This document shows positions 41,101 through 49,133 of a DNA stretch of 64,000 nt, one piece after another. The stretch is from Ceratopteris richardii. Taxonomy: Eukaryota; Streptophyta; Polypodiopsida; Polypodiales; Pteridaceae. A program made the position numbers and the translations under genes. The stretch is taken from positions 182,705,118 through 182,769,117 of the forward strand of contig CM035413.1 in NCBI GenBank assembly GCA_020310875.1, read 5' to 3'. Below the pieces are notes generated by a model. It had not been told where the DNA came from. It did not search any database and saw nothing but the letters and a program-made list of their open reading frames with translations. Positions within the stretch are counted from its first letter, which is position 1. The number at the start of each line of letters is the position of its first letter.

Positions 41101-42308
41101 AACACGCATGTAAGTTAGAAAAGCGAGGTTATGGACCTATGATCATTAACAGACTCTCAACAAGTGGAGCAGTACAATTAGCCACTTTAGAAGGAGATAT
41201 AATGCCTAATTATATTAGTGGCTGTAGAGTCAAGTTATATCAGGAACCTCTTACTGAGGATATGCTTAGACGACTCACGTTGGCAAAGAAGCGTAAGGAG
41301 GAAGAAAATAGAATACGAGCGGAAGCTCAGGCGGAAGCAATCCAACGCATTAAACGCATGAAGTTAAGAAGACAAGGACTAGGGAAAGAACATTATAACC
41401 ATCTGGAAACTACACCCAGATATCCCATGGCCATGTGTCAAGTAAAGTCAACCACTCATCCTAGCATAGTGGACAGGAGACCATTCATTACAGTCAGGTT
41501 AGAGCACGACAACCCTTGCCAAGAGCTCAGGGCTTTAATTGACTCAGGTGCTGCGACTAGTGCGATTAGATGGTCCCACTATAAGGATTCAGGAATAGAA
41601 ATGCGGCCAATTGAGGCATACCTCATAGGCTTAGGAGGCATGGAAACCCCTTGCATGGGTGAGGTGGACCTTCCTATCCTCATTAAGGATGTGACCATGA
41701 CAGCGAAGCTACTAGTGTGCCATGATGACGACCTGATAGAAACCCTAATCCTTGGCCAAGATTGGCTATACGATCACTCAGTGGACCTAAATCTTAGACA
41801 AGGCTCCTTACAGATTGGAACCTCAGAACAGAAGCGAGTGATACCGCTTGACTTCCCTAACGGCATTCCGATTGAGGTTTGTAACCCTAGACCCTATGAA
41901 ACGCATGCGAAGGAAGACCGGAAGATCTTGGGTCAGACCAGTCACGTTACGTCTACACCAACCCACTCGGGCTTGGCTAGGGACAATTGTCAATCAGAAG
42001 GACGACAGGGGATCTTCCGTGGGGCTTCCTACAAACTAGAAGGGGCAGCTACCCAACCGCTAGGGCAGATGAACACAATCAGCGGTCAGGTGGGTTGCAT
42101 CAGCGGCCAAATGAGCACAACACCCTGCTGTGCTCATCCTTCCAAACTTGCTGCGGACTGGCCTAGATTAAAGATAAAGAATGAATCACTTCCTAATGGG
42201 CAGGTCACGCAAGTGTTGGATCTCCCTTCTTTTCCAAAGCAGAGCGTCCAATGGACCTCTCAAACCCAACCACGAACGAGTCAACCACAACAGAGGAACC
42301 CAGACTGA
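38193..42308 (+). CDS. RT, RNase H, integrase and C-terminal retropepsin-like domain (element F)
   Basis: The open frame reads KLVALLREYRDVFAWSYKDLKG onward. RT: VSPIVVVPKKNGKL, FLDGFSGYNQVAIAPED and catalytic YVDD (38769-38780); the usual MPFGL is MPFRL. RNase H: FHVHVDASNYAIGC, TTEREGLGMIYAVKKFRHYLL, FFTDHQALLYLV, VDHLSRL. Two H2C2 zinc modules at 39820-39960 and 40193-40335. Integrase core: Asp at 40413, Asp at 40599, Glu at 40707 (D-X61-D-X35-E). A GPY-like part (KRGYGPMIINRLS) is followed by a Lys/Glu/Arg helix and a second retropepsin-like domain (41460-41800). The last 170 residues are Gln/Ser/Pro-rich. It is the only near-intact pol in the window. Confidence 0.92.
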   Translation, partial: KLVALLREYRDVFAWSYKDLKGVDPDICSHRIPMTPDAKPTKQKAYTYNDNYAAKIKEEIDRLIEAGFIYEIEHTEWVSPIVVVPKKNGKLHVCINLKKVNAATIRDSYPLPITEHLLERVAGKEVYSFLDGFSGYNQVAIAPEDQHKTAFATEWGIFAFRVMPFRLTNAPATFQRLMCHVFKEFLRKSLEVYVDDLCAHSNVRQTHIPELRQVFDKCREYQVCLNPEKCVFMVRQGKILGHIVSKNGISMDEEKVKVIADLPRPTNVKEVQAFMGHCGYYRRFIHMYAIIAKPLYSLLTNFEWTDECENSFNELKRRLCSAPILTTPDWSKPFHVHVDASNYAIGCVLAQPTNEGNIDLPIAYASRQLNAAERNYTTTEREGLGMIYAVKKFRHYLLANKFKFFTDHQALLYLVNKPCNTGRLIRWFLLLMEYDFEVVVRKGKTHLRVDHLSRLTSGEAPQGVADDLPDAYLFNLEIAPEWAKPIVPILTYGPKNPRIKIKEGEITKSQRYQIIAGSIYKQDNQKILACCVDESEHANWLQLAHIGALKQHHSKNRTLQTLHRLGVYWPTMEADVYKLCKECHVCCERPPVEHATLYHVSLTPDWSEQLVTYLRTKTFPQGMTLARQRSLEQEAQDYSLIGDNLYKRGRDGYLRQCVHESDYLSILETAHQGVVGGHFGPDRIIKAILFAGLWWPTLHMDAHTYVKRCDVCQRTQFPTRRDEMPLKPMMGGRAFSKWGIDFVGPINPPAKGTHAEYIIVATDYLTKWVEAKATKKNDAHTTAKFLFENVFTRYGLPIQLVSDRGTHFLNQVIEYLLQDFMVIHKKSAPYHPQANGQAESTNKILCNVLTKLVNNKRSDWDKQLHHAVWAYRVAYKTVLNATPFQMVFGQNVVLPLDFLIPTLKVAQEHQWTGHELSARIMDLERLGETRLKAAAGIYAAKKRQKAYFDAHVKDKGLKEGDLVLVYTLKQHACKLEKRGYGPMIINRLSTSGAVQLATLEGDIMPNYISGCRVKLYQEPLTEDMLRRLTLAKKRKEEENRIRAEAQAEAIQRIKRMKLRRQGLGKEHYNHLETTPRYPMAMCQVKSTTHPSIVDRRPFITVRLEHDNPCQELRALIDSGAATSAIRWSHYKDSGIEMRPIEAYLIGLGGMETPCMGEVDLPILIKDVTMTAKLLVCHDDDLIETLILGQDWLYDHSVDLNLRQGSLQIGTSEQKRVIPLDFPNGIPIEVCNPRPYETHAKEDRKILGQTSHVTSTPTHSGLARDNCQSEGRQGIFRGASYKLEGAATQPLGQMNTISGQVGCISGQMSTTPCCAHPSKLAADWPRLKIKNESLPNGQVTQVLDLPSFPKQSVQWTSQTQPRTSQPQQRNPD
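39820..39960 (+). other. First (upstream) H2C2 zinc-binding module of F integrase
   Basis: Within the pol frame the segment has LAHIGALKQHHSKNRT, then LHRLGVYWPTMEADVY and KECHVCCERPP: His pair, YWPTM and CX2C in the usual H2C2 order. A related segment (RRAHHWNPCTHASRV...LNRMGVHY) ends the window in H. Confidence 0.75.
40193..40335 (+). other. Second H2C2 zinc-binding module of F integrase
   Basis: TAHQGVVGGHFGPDRIIKAI, LWWPTLHMDAHTYV and KRCDVCQRTQFP give a canonical module directly before the D-D-E core. It lies about 80 residues after the first one. Confidence 0.9.
41460..41800 (+). other. Second retropepsin-like domain, C-terminal to integrase (element F)
   Basis: In the same frame as integrase, FITVRLEHDNP is followed by RALIDSGAATSAIRWSHYK (DSG at 41541-41549, residue about 1112 of the open frame), IEAYLIGLGGMETPCMGEVDLPI and, about 65 residues after the DSG, ETLILGQDWLYDH. 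This is the strand, DSG loop, flap-like strand and hydrophobic-Gly loop order of a retropepsin. It is not a duplicate of the first protease: the sequences differ throughout apart from the core signatures. Confidence 0.8.
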
Positions 42309-43087
42309 CGACATCACCAGACAAGGCAAAGAAAGCAGCAATATCAACATCACAGAGCAAGTGGCACAAAACAAATATGGGTGCCAAAAGGACAGCAACC
42401 ACAGGCTATTGGCAACACTGCAGACAAGAACAGGACAAAGTTTCAACAAAAGCAGAGTCAGCATCAAAAGTCGCCTCGATCTTCTTCTACAAGTACCAAT
42501 ACTCGACAGATTTGGATCGCCAAGAAATACCTTATCCATAGACCCACACCCATGCAGATTTGGGTACCCAAACAGTGTATTATAGCCCAATCCTCTAGCC
42601 ATGTAATATATACCCCTCCTAAATCTTTTCATCCTTCAATACCACCAAACCCGATACCACTTTTTGTCCCTCAGCAGAAACATACCACACGCTCCAAGAC
42701 TCTTAGGAAATGGATACCGAAACGTATCCAAACGTCTTCTTGTACCCCCTTATCCAACAATTCTCCCACCCCGTTTAAACTCCACCCTTGTAATAATTCA
42801 CCCTCAACCAAACCTTGTATAAATTCATACACCCAAACCCCACATCATGCATAATAAAAGCTCATCAAGAAATGTATGCATAATCTGAACCATGTAGGTG
42901 TCTAGAGACCTGCATTAGCTCTGCAAAAAGATCATTGCATCAATCACTTCACGACACTTGGCTACACGGGTTACACATCGGTCATGGAAAGGGATTGTGG
43001 TCTCACCTTAATGGGATCATAATTAATTTCCATACTAATGTGTTAATCTTTTGTAGCAGATCTTTTCCATTTAGCTCATCAGTCATC
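42309..43087 (+). other. Spacer between pol and extra ORF (element F)
   Basis: No conserved domain is visible; open frames here overlap the Gln/Pro-rich end of pol in other frames. TTAATCTTTTGTAG at about 43044-43057 resembles a 3' splice acceptor just before the extra ORF. A TATA-like TTGTATAAATTC occurs near 42815. Confidence 0.4.
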
Positions 43088-43746
43088 ATGCAAACCGAAG
43101 CAGGACCATCAGAGGCTGGCCCCAGTGCACCGATGGCCACTATTGGAGAATTACTAGCAGAATCTTATCCTACGGTGCAACCACCAGAGTTTCAAGGTTT
43201 TCTAGGACCCATGCCAATCGATGATCCTCCTAGAGGATATACCGAGAAGATTCATCGTAACTCTCATTGGTTTCAAGGCCTACTAGGACCATTAGCAGAC
43301 GCTGATTTCATATTTGAGGCCAATTTGGCATTTGATCTTTGCACATGGACCAAGTACCAGTTCTTTTCAAGAGAATTTGAAGGACTGCAGAATACACAAG
43401 ATTTAACGCACGTTTGGGCACGAGCGGGATTTACAGAATACTTTAGTGACCCTCTGCCTAAACCCGATTTTTACAGATGCTTTTACTTGGTAACCACCTT
43501 AACGGCTTCAGAGAACAAGGATCTACCCGGCACATTCATGTTACCATCCTTGGTAAATGATCCTCCATTTAGAAGGTTCTATTTGTCTAAAGATTTGATT
43601 CGCGCAGCTCTAAAAATACATGGAACACACACTCCAACGGAGAAAGAACGGCTAGTCCAGAGCAGATGAAACGTGGTGACGTAACTAAGTGGGAGGACAT
43701 TTCAGCTATAACCCCTGAGCTCTCTAAGCCATTACGGATATGCATG
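43088..43746 (+). pseudogene. Extra ORF of element F, N-terminal part (before J)
   Basis: I prefer the ATG at 43088 (MQTEAGPSEAGPSAPMATIG) to upstream ATGs because it follows the putative acceptor. The globular part reads FQGFLGPMPIDDPPRGYTEK, FDLCTWTKYQFFSREFEGL and FYRCFYLVTTLTASENKDL. A stop at 43667 sits in an ATGA overlap: the next frame (from 43666, MKRGDVTKWEDISAI) continues across the J site, so a one-base frameshift is likely. J interrupts after CGGATATGCATG. The function is unknown; the part resembles, in placement and general make-up, the plant transposon-type domain found in extra ORFs of Athila/Tat elements. Confidence 0.75.
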
Positions 43747-44471
43747 TGTTGGAACCATGAAGTTATGAAGGACCTATGAAGCTATAAGGCTATGGAATAC
43801 TTGGAGGCCTCCCTCAGAGCTAAGGATACTTGAAGGCTCAGGGCCTTATGTGGTAATCTTCCAAAATTCCCATTTTCCCCTCTTGTATACAAGCTCTTTC
43901 ATAGGAACTACTTCTTACCTATTTTTGTGAGAAAACCCATAAAAACTCAACCTTAGCCTTCTTTTTTTGTAAAAGGCTCCTTTTTGAATTCTTTCCTTAT
44001 TTTAGAAAAGAGAGCTCACTTTTGGATACGTGCAAATGCTCTCTCTCTCTAGGAAGATTCTCTTTTTGATTTTCCCAACTACCTACCTTTTTTAGAACTT
44101 CTTTAGTTAATGAAGCCTTTGGCCACTTGTATTCAACGGATCCCTCTCCTCTCTTATATAAGGAGAAGCTCATTTTGTAAAAAAGGAGGTCCCTTGGCCA
44201 TGGCCTTGGCCTCCATTTTGGTAATGGAAGAAGGTGCCATTTGTTACTCTCTTGCCTCCTTGTGTGCGATGGCGTTGGTCTTGGTGTATGGATTTGCATG
44301 TGTGTGTGCATGGTTGGGAGGATGTTCCCCTTTGCTCCTTGTGACGTTGGCCATTGTTGCCATTGCTCCATGAGCGTGGGTGAACCTCTCCTCTCATCCT
44401 TTGCCCCAACTTGGAGAAACCTCTCACTTCCATGTGAGGCGGTTAGGGTTGTTGCTCCCCTTTTCTCAACA
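43747..44471 (+). repeat. 5' LTR of element J
   Basis: TGTTGGAACC...TTCTCAACA, 725 bp, TATATAAG at 44155-44162. No difference from 48404-49128 was found on reading. Plus- and minus-strand ORFs within it also occur in the other LTR and are not genes. Confidence 0.95.
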
Positions 44472-44474
44472 AAT

Positions 44475-44492
44475 TGGCGCCGTTGCCGGGGA
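44475..44492 (+). other. Primer binding site of element J (tRNA-Asp type)
   Basis: TGGCGCCGTTGCCGGGGA, identical to F, three bases after the LTR. Confidence 0.9.
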
Positions 44493-47400
44493 CGTCGGCC
44501 TTTAGCCGTTGGTTTTTCCAAGTTTGCGTGTCCATACTTCGTGAGATGCACCTTGACACTTGGAGAAGGATGAGTACGTGTGGCCTTCGGTTGGCCTTGG
44601 GTACCTCTTTCTTTTAAATTTTGAGTAAGTTTTAGTTCAATTTTTGTTTGTTGCACAAAAACAACCCTTAACCCCCTTGTCTCTCTCTCTCTCATACACA
44701 TATACACACTTCTACACACACACACACTCTGGCATCAACCCCATCTCTGTCATTTCTTAAAGTTGATGTTTCTCTTGGAAAAGGGGATGGGTACCCTTCT
44801 TCATCCCTCCCTCTCTTCAAGTACAAGAAAAAAGAAAAAGTTGATTTCAATCCTTTGAATTTTTCTATAAAATCGTGTACGCAAAATGGGTTCTTTAATA
44901 TAGTCATTGCCCATGATTCAACGTTGGGGGAGGGGACGGCCCATAAATTGAATTGCATGTGCATCATATGTGGTTGGAGGTTGGTGAAGTAGATTTAAGT
45001 CTCGCTCGCTTTATGCTTCATCAATTTTTGTAAGGTAGATCACATCATGTCAGAACGGGCCCAAATTCCAAGAAAAAAACGAGTTTGTATTCGTTGCTCC
45101 TTGCTCCTGGAGACTCGCGGGGCTCGGGGCTCCCTCTCCCTGCAGCGCATCCATGGGGATGAGCTCCATCGAGCTCCCCCTACCTTCTCCTTCTTTGCGT
45201 CGATGACTCGCACGACTCCGTGCTACTCAAGGGTTGAGACCCTGTGTCTCGCCTGGTGCTTCCATTCTCAGAATGCCAACTCAACGCGTGTCCCTCTATC
45301 TCTTTTGCAGGCCTACAACAAAGTCTTTGTTGGGGAAGGGCGACTGTGCGCACATATACAGATGCTTCTCGGTGGGCTGTTAGGTGAACCTTGAGCTTCC
45401 CATGCTCAGGGTTATGCTTGGCTTCCGACCCTTTACTGTGCCCTCCTCTTTTGTTCTCTATTGCATGGGGTTGAGCCTTGAGCTCCCCCTTACTGGGGTC
45501 GAGCTCTGCTTCCCCATCCTTTCATCCTGATATGCATCAAGTTTGTAGCTCCGGTTATGCTCCCCCGGCTGCACGTATTCTCCTCAAAGCAAGGTGTGAA
45601 GGCAAGTCAAGGGCAAATATTCATTTCCTTTGGCTCCTCCTGTTGGGTTGGCACTTCTCCTGCTCCGCACTCTTGGCTATGGTGGAGGTTGAGCTACCTC
45701 ATTCTCTCCATGCCCTCTCTTTCTCCACTCCAATGACTCCGATGACTCTGCCATTCGAAGGTTCAAGCTCATCTTCCATCCATCCATCTCTTATGCAAGC
45801 CTACGAAAAAATCATCACGGGGATGGCCCGCCTGCGCGCTCATCAACAGAATTTGGGGGAAACCTCAAAACTCCCATGCTCGGAGCTGAGCTTCTATGCC
45901 TCCTTTGATATCTTTAGCCAAAGGTCAAGTCCACGCATCCTCTCCCGTTCTATAATTGTCTCTCCATGCATGTTCCCCCATTTCTTGCAGAGCTTCCTTG
46001 ATATGTTGAAGCTTCTTGCTTACGATATCGGCTCTCCTCTCTTCCAAGGAGCTCTCTACCATGTGCGCTTCTACGACTATTGTGGCTGGAGGTTCCGAAG
46101 GTCTGACCTTGTGCCATTTACTGGTCTATTTTGCGGTCATGCGGGACTCTCCCTTTTCAAGATAAAATCTATGGAGACATTTGGTGCTCACAGTTGGCAG
46201 AAGCCTCGACTTTTGATTCCATGTAATTTTCTGATTCATAAGTGTGTCCTTGGCTTATGCTTTCACTTGACGGATGCAGGAGGCATGACCACTTTGGATG
46301 TTTTTGGCGCTTTGTCTTGATGGGGGTTATGGTTATGATAAGGCATATGTAACTATAAAATGTTTTCAGTCATGATATGTGATGTTAAATGTTGCAGGAG
46401 ACAGTGCCTCTAACGAGGAAAATGTACCAGAATTTTAAATGGCCCCCTTATGCCATTTTCATGAAGTGCCTTGGCAAGAATTCTAGTGTCTATTTCTGTA
46501 TATGTGACCTACAATATACTTGCAAAAGTGTTCTCTATCTCTCTTGCTAGGATCTTGATGAAAGCTTCCTTGTGCAAGCACTCTGGTGATCCCCTTTGTT
46601 TTCCATATACCTTTTCACTACTCAGGTCAAGAAAAAAAATGTACCATGATCTGCTTATTGTGATGTGACTACACTTATGGGGACACTCCCAACCATTGGG
46701 TAAAAGAAAGGTAATTCTACATGAATTAATGACAGGTCCGAGTGCCCAGAGCTATGGTAAGATTTCTGTTGGATCGTTCACATTGTTGGTATCAATTGTT
46801 GTTATCTTGAGTATCGATAGGCTAGATAGATCATTGCTGACAAGACTAGGGATTTATTGCATCAAAGCCCCAATACACTTAAGAGAATTTTCCCCATCTA
46901 TGTACATCTACTGCCTTGAGTGAAATGACAAGAGCGAGTTCTTTGTGCTGTGAGAACAATTGTGTGTTTTGAAATACATGATCCTGTATATCCTTCCATG
47001 ACAGGAAATCTGAATTGTACGCTCATCCAAATTGTTTATGATTATGCATGATGGACTTGGGAAGTTATGACTCAGTAGCTTGACATTGTGCCTTAATGTA
47101 TATTTGCAGGTAGTGATCTAATAAGTGGCCTAATATGGGCTCCAAGCATGCCTTTAAGTGATACAGGTGTAAAGGATTTGAAGGCTTCAGAGTGTATTGA
47201 TGATCTATTTCAAGCAGGCTTCTACAATAACCTTGAGAAGATGCTAGCACTCGCTTCTGTTAAAATTTTCTTACAATCTTATTTCTGGAGCCATGTACTA
47301 GGAAACATCCAACAGGCTGCATGCTTAAGGCTGTTTTGTGTTAAAGACTTGATTGTTTTTTTTTTCTGCCTTGGTGTTGACTCAAGGATTGGTGGTTCAT

Positions 47401-48390
47401 AGTCAACAAGTGCTTTCCATATGTTTCATTTCTTAGTTTTGAAAACACATTTAGGAGCCACCTTCATTGTATGTTTCACATTGCAACTGGTCACACCTAC
47501 TGTTGCTTCATGATTGGGGCTAGTTCTTTGTGTCGTCTCTTGGGCTAGCAATGTTAGAACGTGATGTATGCTCATTTTTAGCAAAATATTTCTTATTCAT
47601 TTCAGGTTTATTAGGTCCATAGGCTTGGACGGCATCCAAGAAACCTGGTGGGTAATGCACTTCTACATCACTACGATGTCACACTATGGTAGATATTCTG
47701 CTTTGTTATTTTGCATTTATGCACTCTACAGACAAAGAAATATATTACTCTGAAGATCATCAATACACCTTCACCATGGGCAGATCCGATGGGGATTTTT
47801 GATTTTCTACTTGATAACCCAAATAAATGTAGAAAAATCTTCATTTGCCCAAGAAACTGCTCAAATTCGTGTAGGACAAAGAAGGGGATGACTCTGGCTC
47901 CAGATTTTCAGGGCTAACTATTGATCCATCATTTGCTAAATGCAAAACTGAACATGTGACCTAGGAAAAGACAAGCTCATTATAAGGACTTGAAGAGCCA
48001 TTCCTATAAGCCTTAATGTCCCCTGAAGTAGAAACTAAACTTGGAATGAATGATTATCTCATTGCTAGATGCAGTCTACTTGCTCTTTTTTATGTCATTT
48101 CAGGTTTGGGAGCTTCTGGAGAAGGCATTCCCAGCCTTACAAAAGACTGCATAGTCGTAGGAATACTGGGCTGACTGCCCCCCACGGGGATTGTGTCGCT
48201 CAGCTTTGAAGACTGAAGAAGTGTAGATTGAAGGAAGGACTGAAGATTTGCAGATTGAAGGAAGGACTCCAAGCTTAAAGATAGATGTGCTGCAGATTTA
48301 AAGATCCTTGAAGACCTTGAAGACTCAACATGACCTTAATCAGCTATGTATGGTCCTTTTTTCTCAGCTTTGTCGAGGACGACAAAGACT
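44493..48390 (+). other. Internal passenger region of element J, origin unknown
   Basis: About 3.9 kb without retroviral genes. A microsatellite (CT then CA repeats) lies at 44675-44730. Plus-strand open stretches at 45047-45394 and 45478-46320 carry two diverged versions of one short motif (SLLQAYNKVFVGEGRLCAH and SLMQAYEKIITGMARLRAH). Several TTTGCAGG/TTTCAGG acceptor-like sites (45313, 46395, 47107, 47605, 48101) precede short open segments such as GLIWAPSMPLSDTGVKDL. This would fit a captured intron-containing host or element sequence, but I recognise no family and codon support is weak. Confidence 0.45.
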
Positions 48391-48403
48391 AGGTGGGGGA
48401 GGG
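48391..48403 (+). other. Polypurine tract of element J
   Basis: AGGTGGGGGAGGG abuts the 3' LTR. The bases before it, GTCGAGGACGACAAAGACT, resemble GTCAGGGACGACAGAAG before the tract of F. Confidence 0.85.
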
Positions 48404-49128
48404 TGTTGGAACCATGAAGTTATGAAGGACCTATGAAGCTATAAGGCTATGGAATACTTGGAGGCCTCCCTCAGAGCTAAGGATACTTGAAGGCTCAGGG
48501 CCTTATGTGGTAATCTTCCAAAATTCCCATTTTCCCCTCTTGTATACAAGCTCTTTCATAGGAACTACTTCTTACCTATTTTTGTGAGAAAACCCATAAA
48601 AACTCAACCTTAGCCTTCTTTTTTTGTAAAAGGCTCCTTTTTGAATTCTTTCCTTATTTTAGAAAAGAGAGCTCACTTTTGGATACGTGCAAATGCTCTC
48701 TCTCTCTAGGAAGATTCTCTTTTTGATTTTCCCAACTACCTACCTTTTTTAGAACTTCTTTAGTTAATGAAGCCTTTGGCCACTTGTATTCAACGGATCC
48801 CTCTCCTCTCTTATATAAGGAGAAGCTCATTTTGTAAAAAAGGAGGTCCCTTGGCCATGGCCTTGGCCTCCATTTTGGTAATGGAAGAAGGTGCCATTTG
48901 TTACTCTCTTGCCTCCTTGTGTGCGATGGCGTTGGTCTTGGTGTATGGATTTGCATGTGTGTGTGCATGGTTGGGAGGATGTTCCCCTTTGCTCCTTGTG
49001 ACGTTGGCCATTGTTGCCATTGCTCCATGAGCGTGGGTGAACCTCTCCTCTCATCCTTTGCCCCAACTTGGAGAAACCTCTCACTTCCATGTGAGGCGGT
49101 TAGGGTTGTTGCTCCCCTTTTCTCAACA
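48404..49128 (+). repeat. 3' LTR of element J
   Basis: 725 bp, no difference from the 5' LTR seen; TATATAAG at 48812-48819. GCATG follows at 49129-49133. Confidence 0.95.
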
Positions 49129-49133
49129 GCATG

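Larger units (their letters stand above)
43747..49128 (+). mobile_element. Element J: very young non-autonomous LTR retrotransposon (LARD-like)
   Basis: The 5,382-bp element has two 725-bp LTRs that look identical by eye, a GCATG duplication (43742-43746 and 49129-49133), a tRNA-Asp-type PBS and a GGTGGGGGAGGG tract before the 3' LTR. It has no gag, protease, RT or integrase in any frame, so it must be mobilised in trans. It lies in the extra ORF of F in the same orientation. Orientation is given by PBS and purine tract. Confidence 0.92.

Noticed and set aside
42935-43087. Start of the F extra ORF at the upstream ATG 42935
   Set aside because: The 51 residues before MQTEAGPSEAG look non-coding and cross the acceptor-like TTTTGTAG; the ATG at 43088 is the better start.
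44170-44573. ORFs on both strands in the LTRs of J (also at 48827-49206)
   Set aside because: They are identical in both LTRs, overlap each other and have no recognisable domain; they are LTR sequence by structure.
45478-46320. A host gene of 280 codons inside J
   Set aside because: No domain is recognisable and the composition is not clearly coding; kept as an unexplained passenger region.
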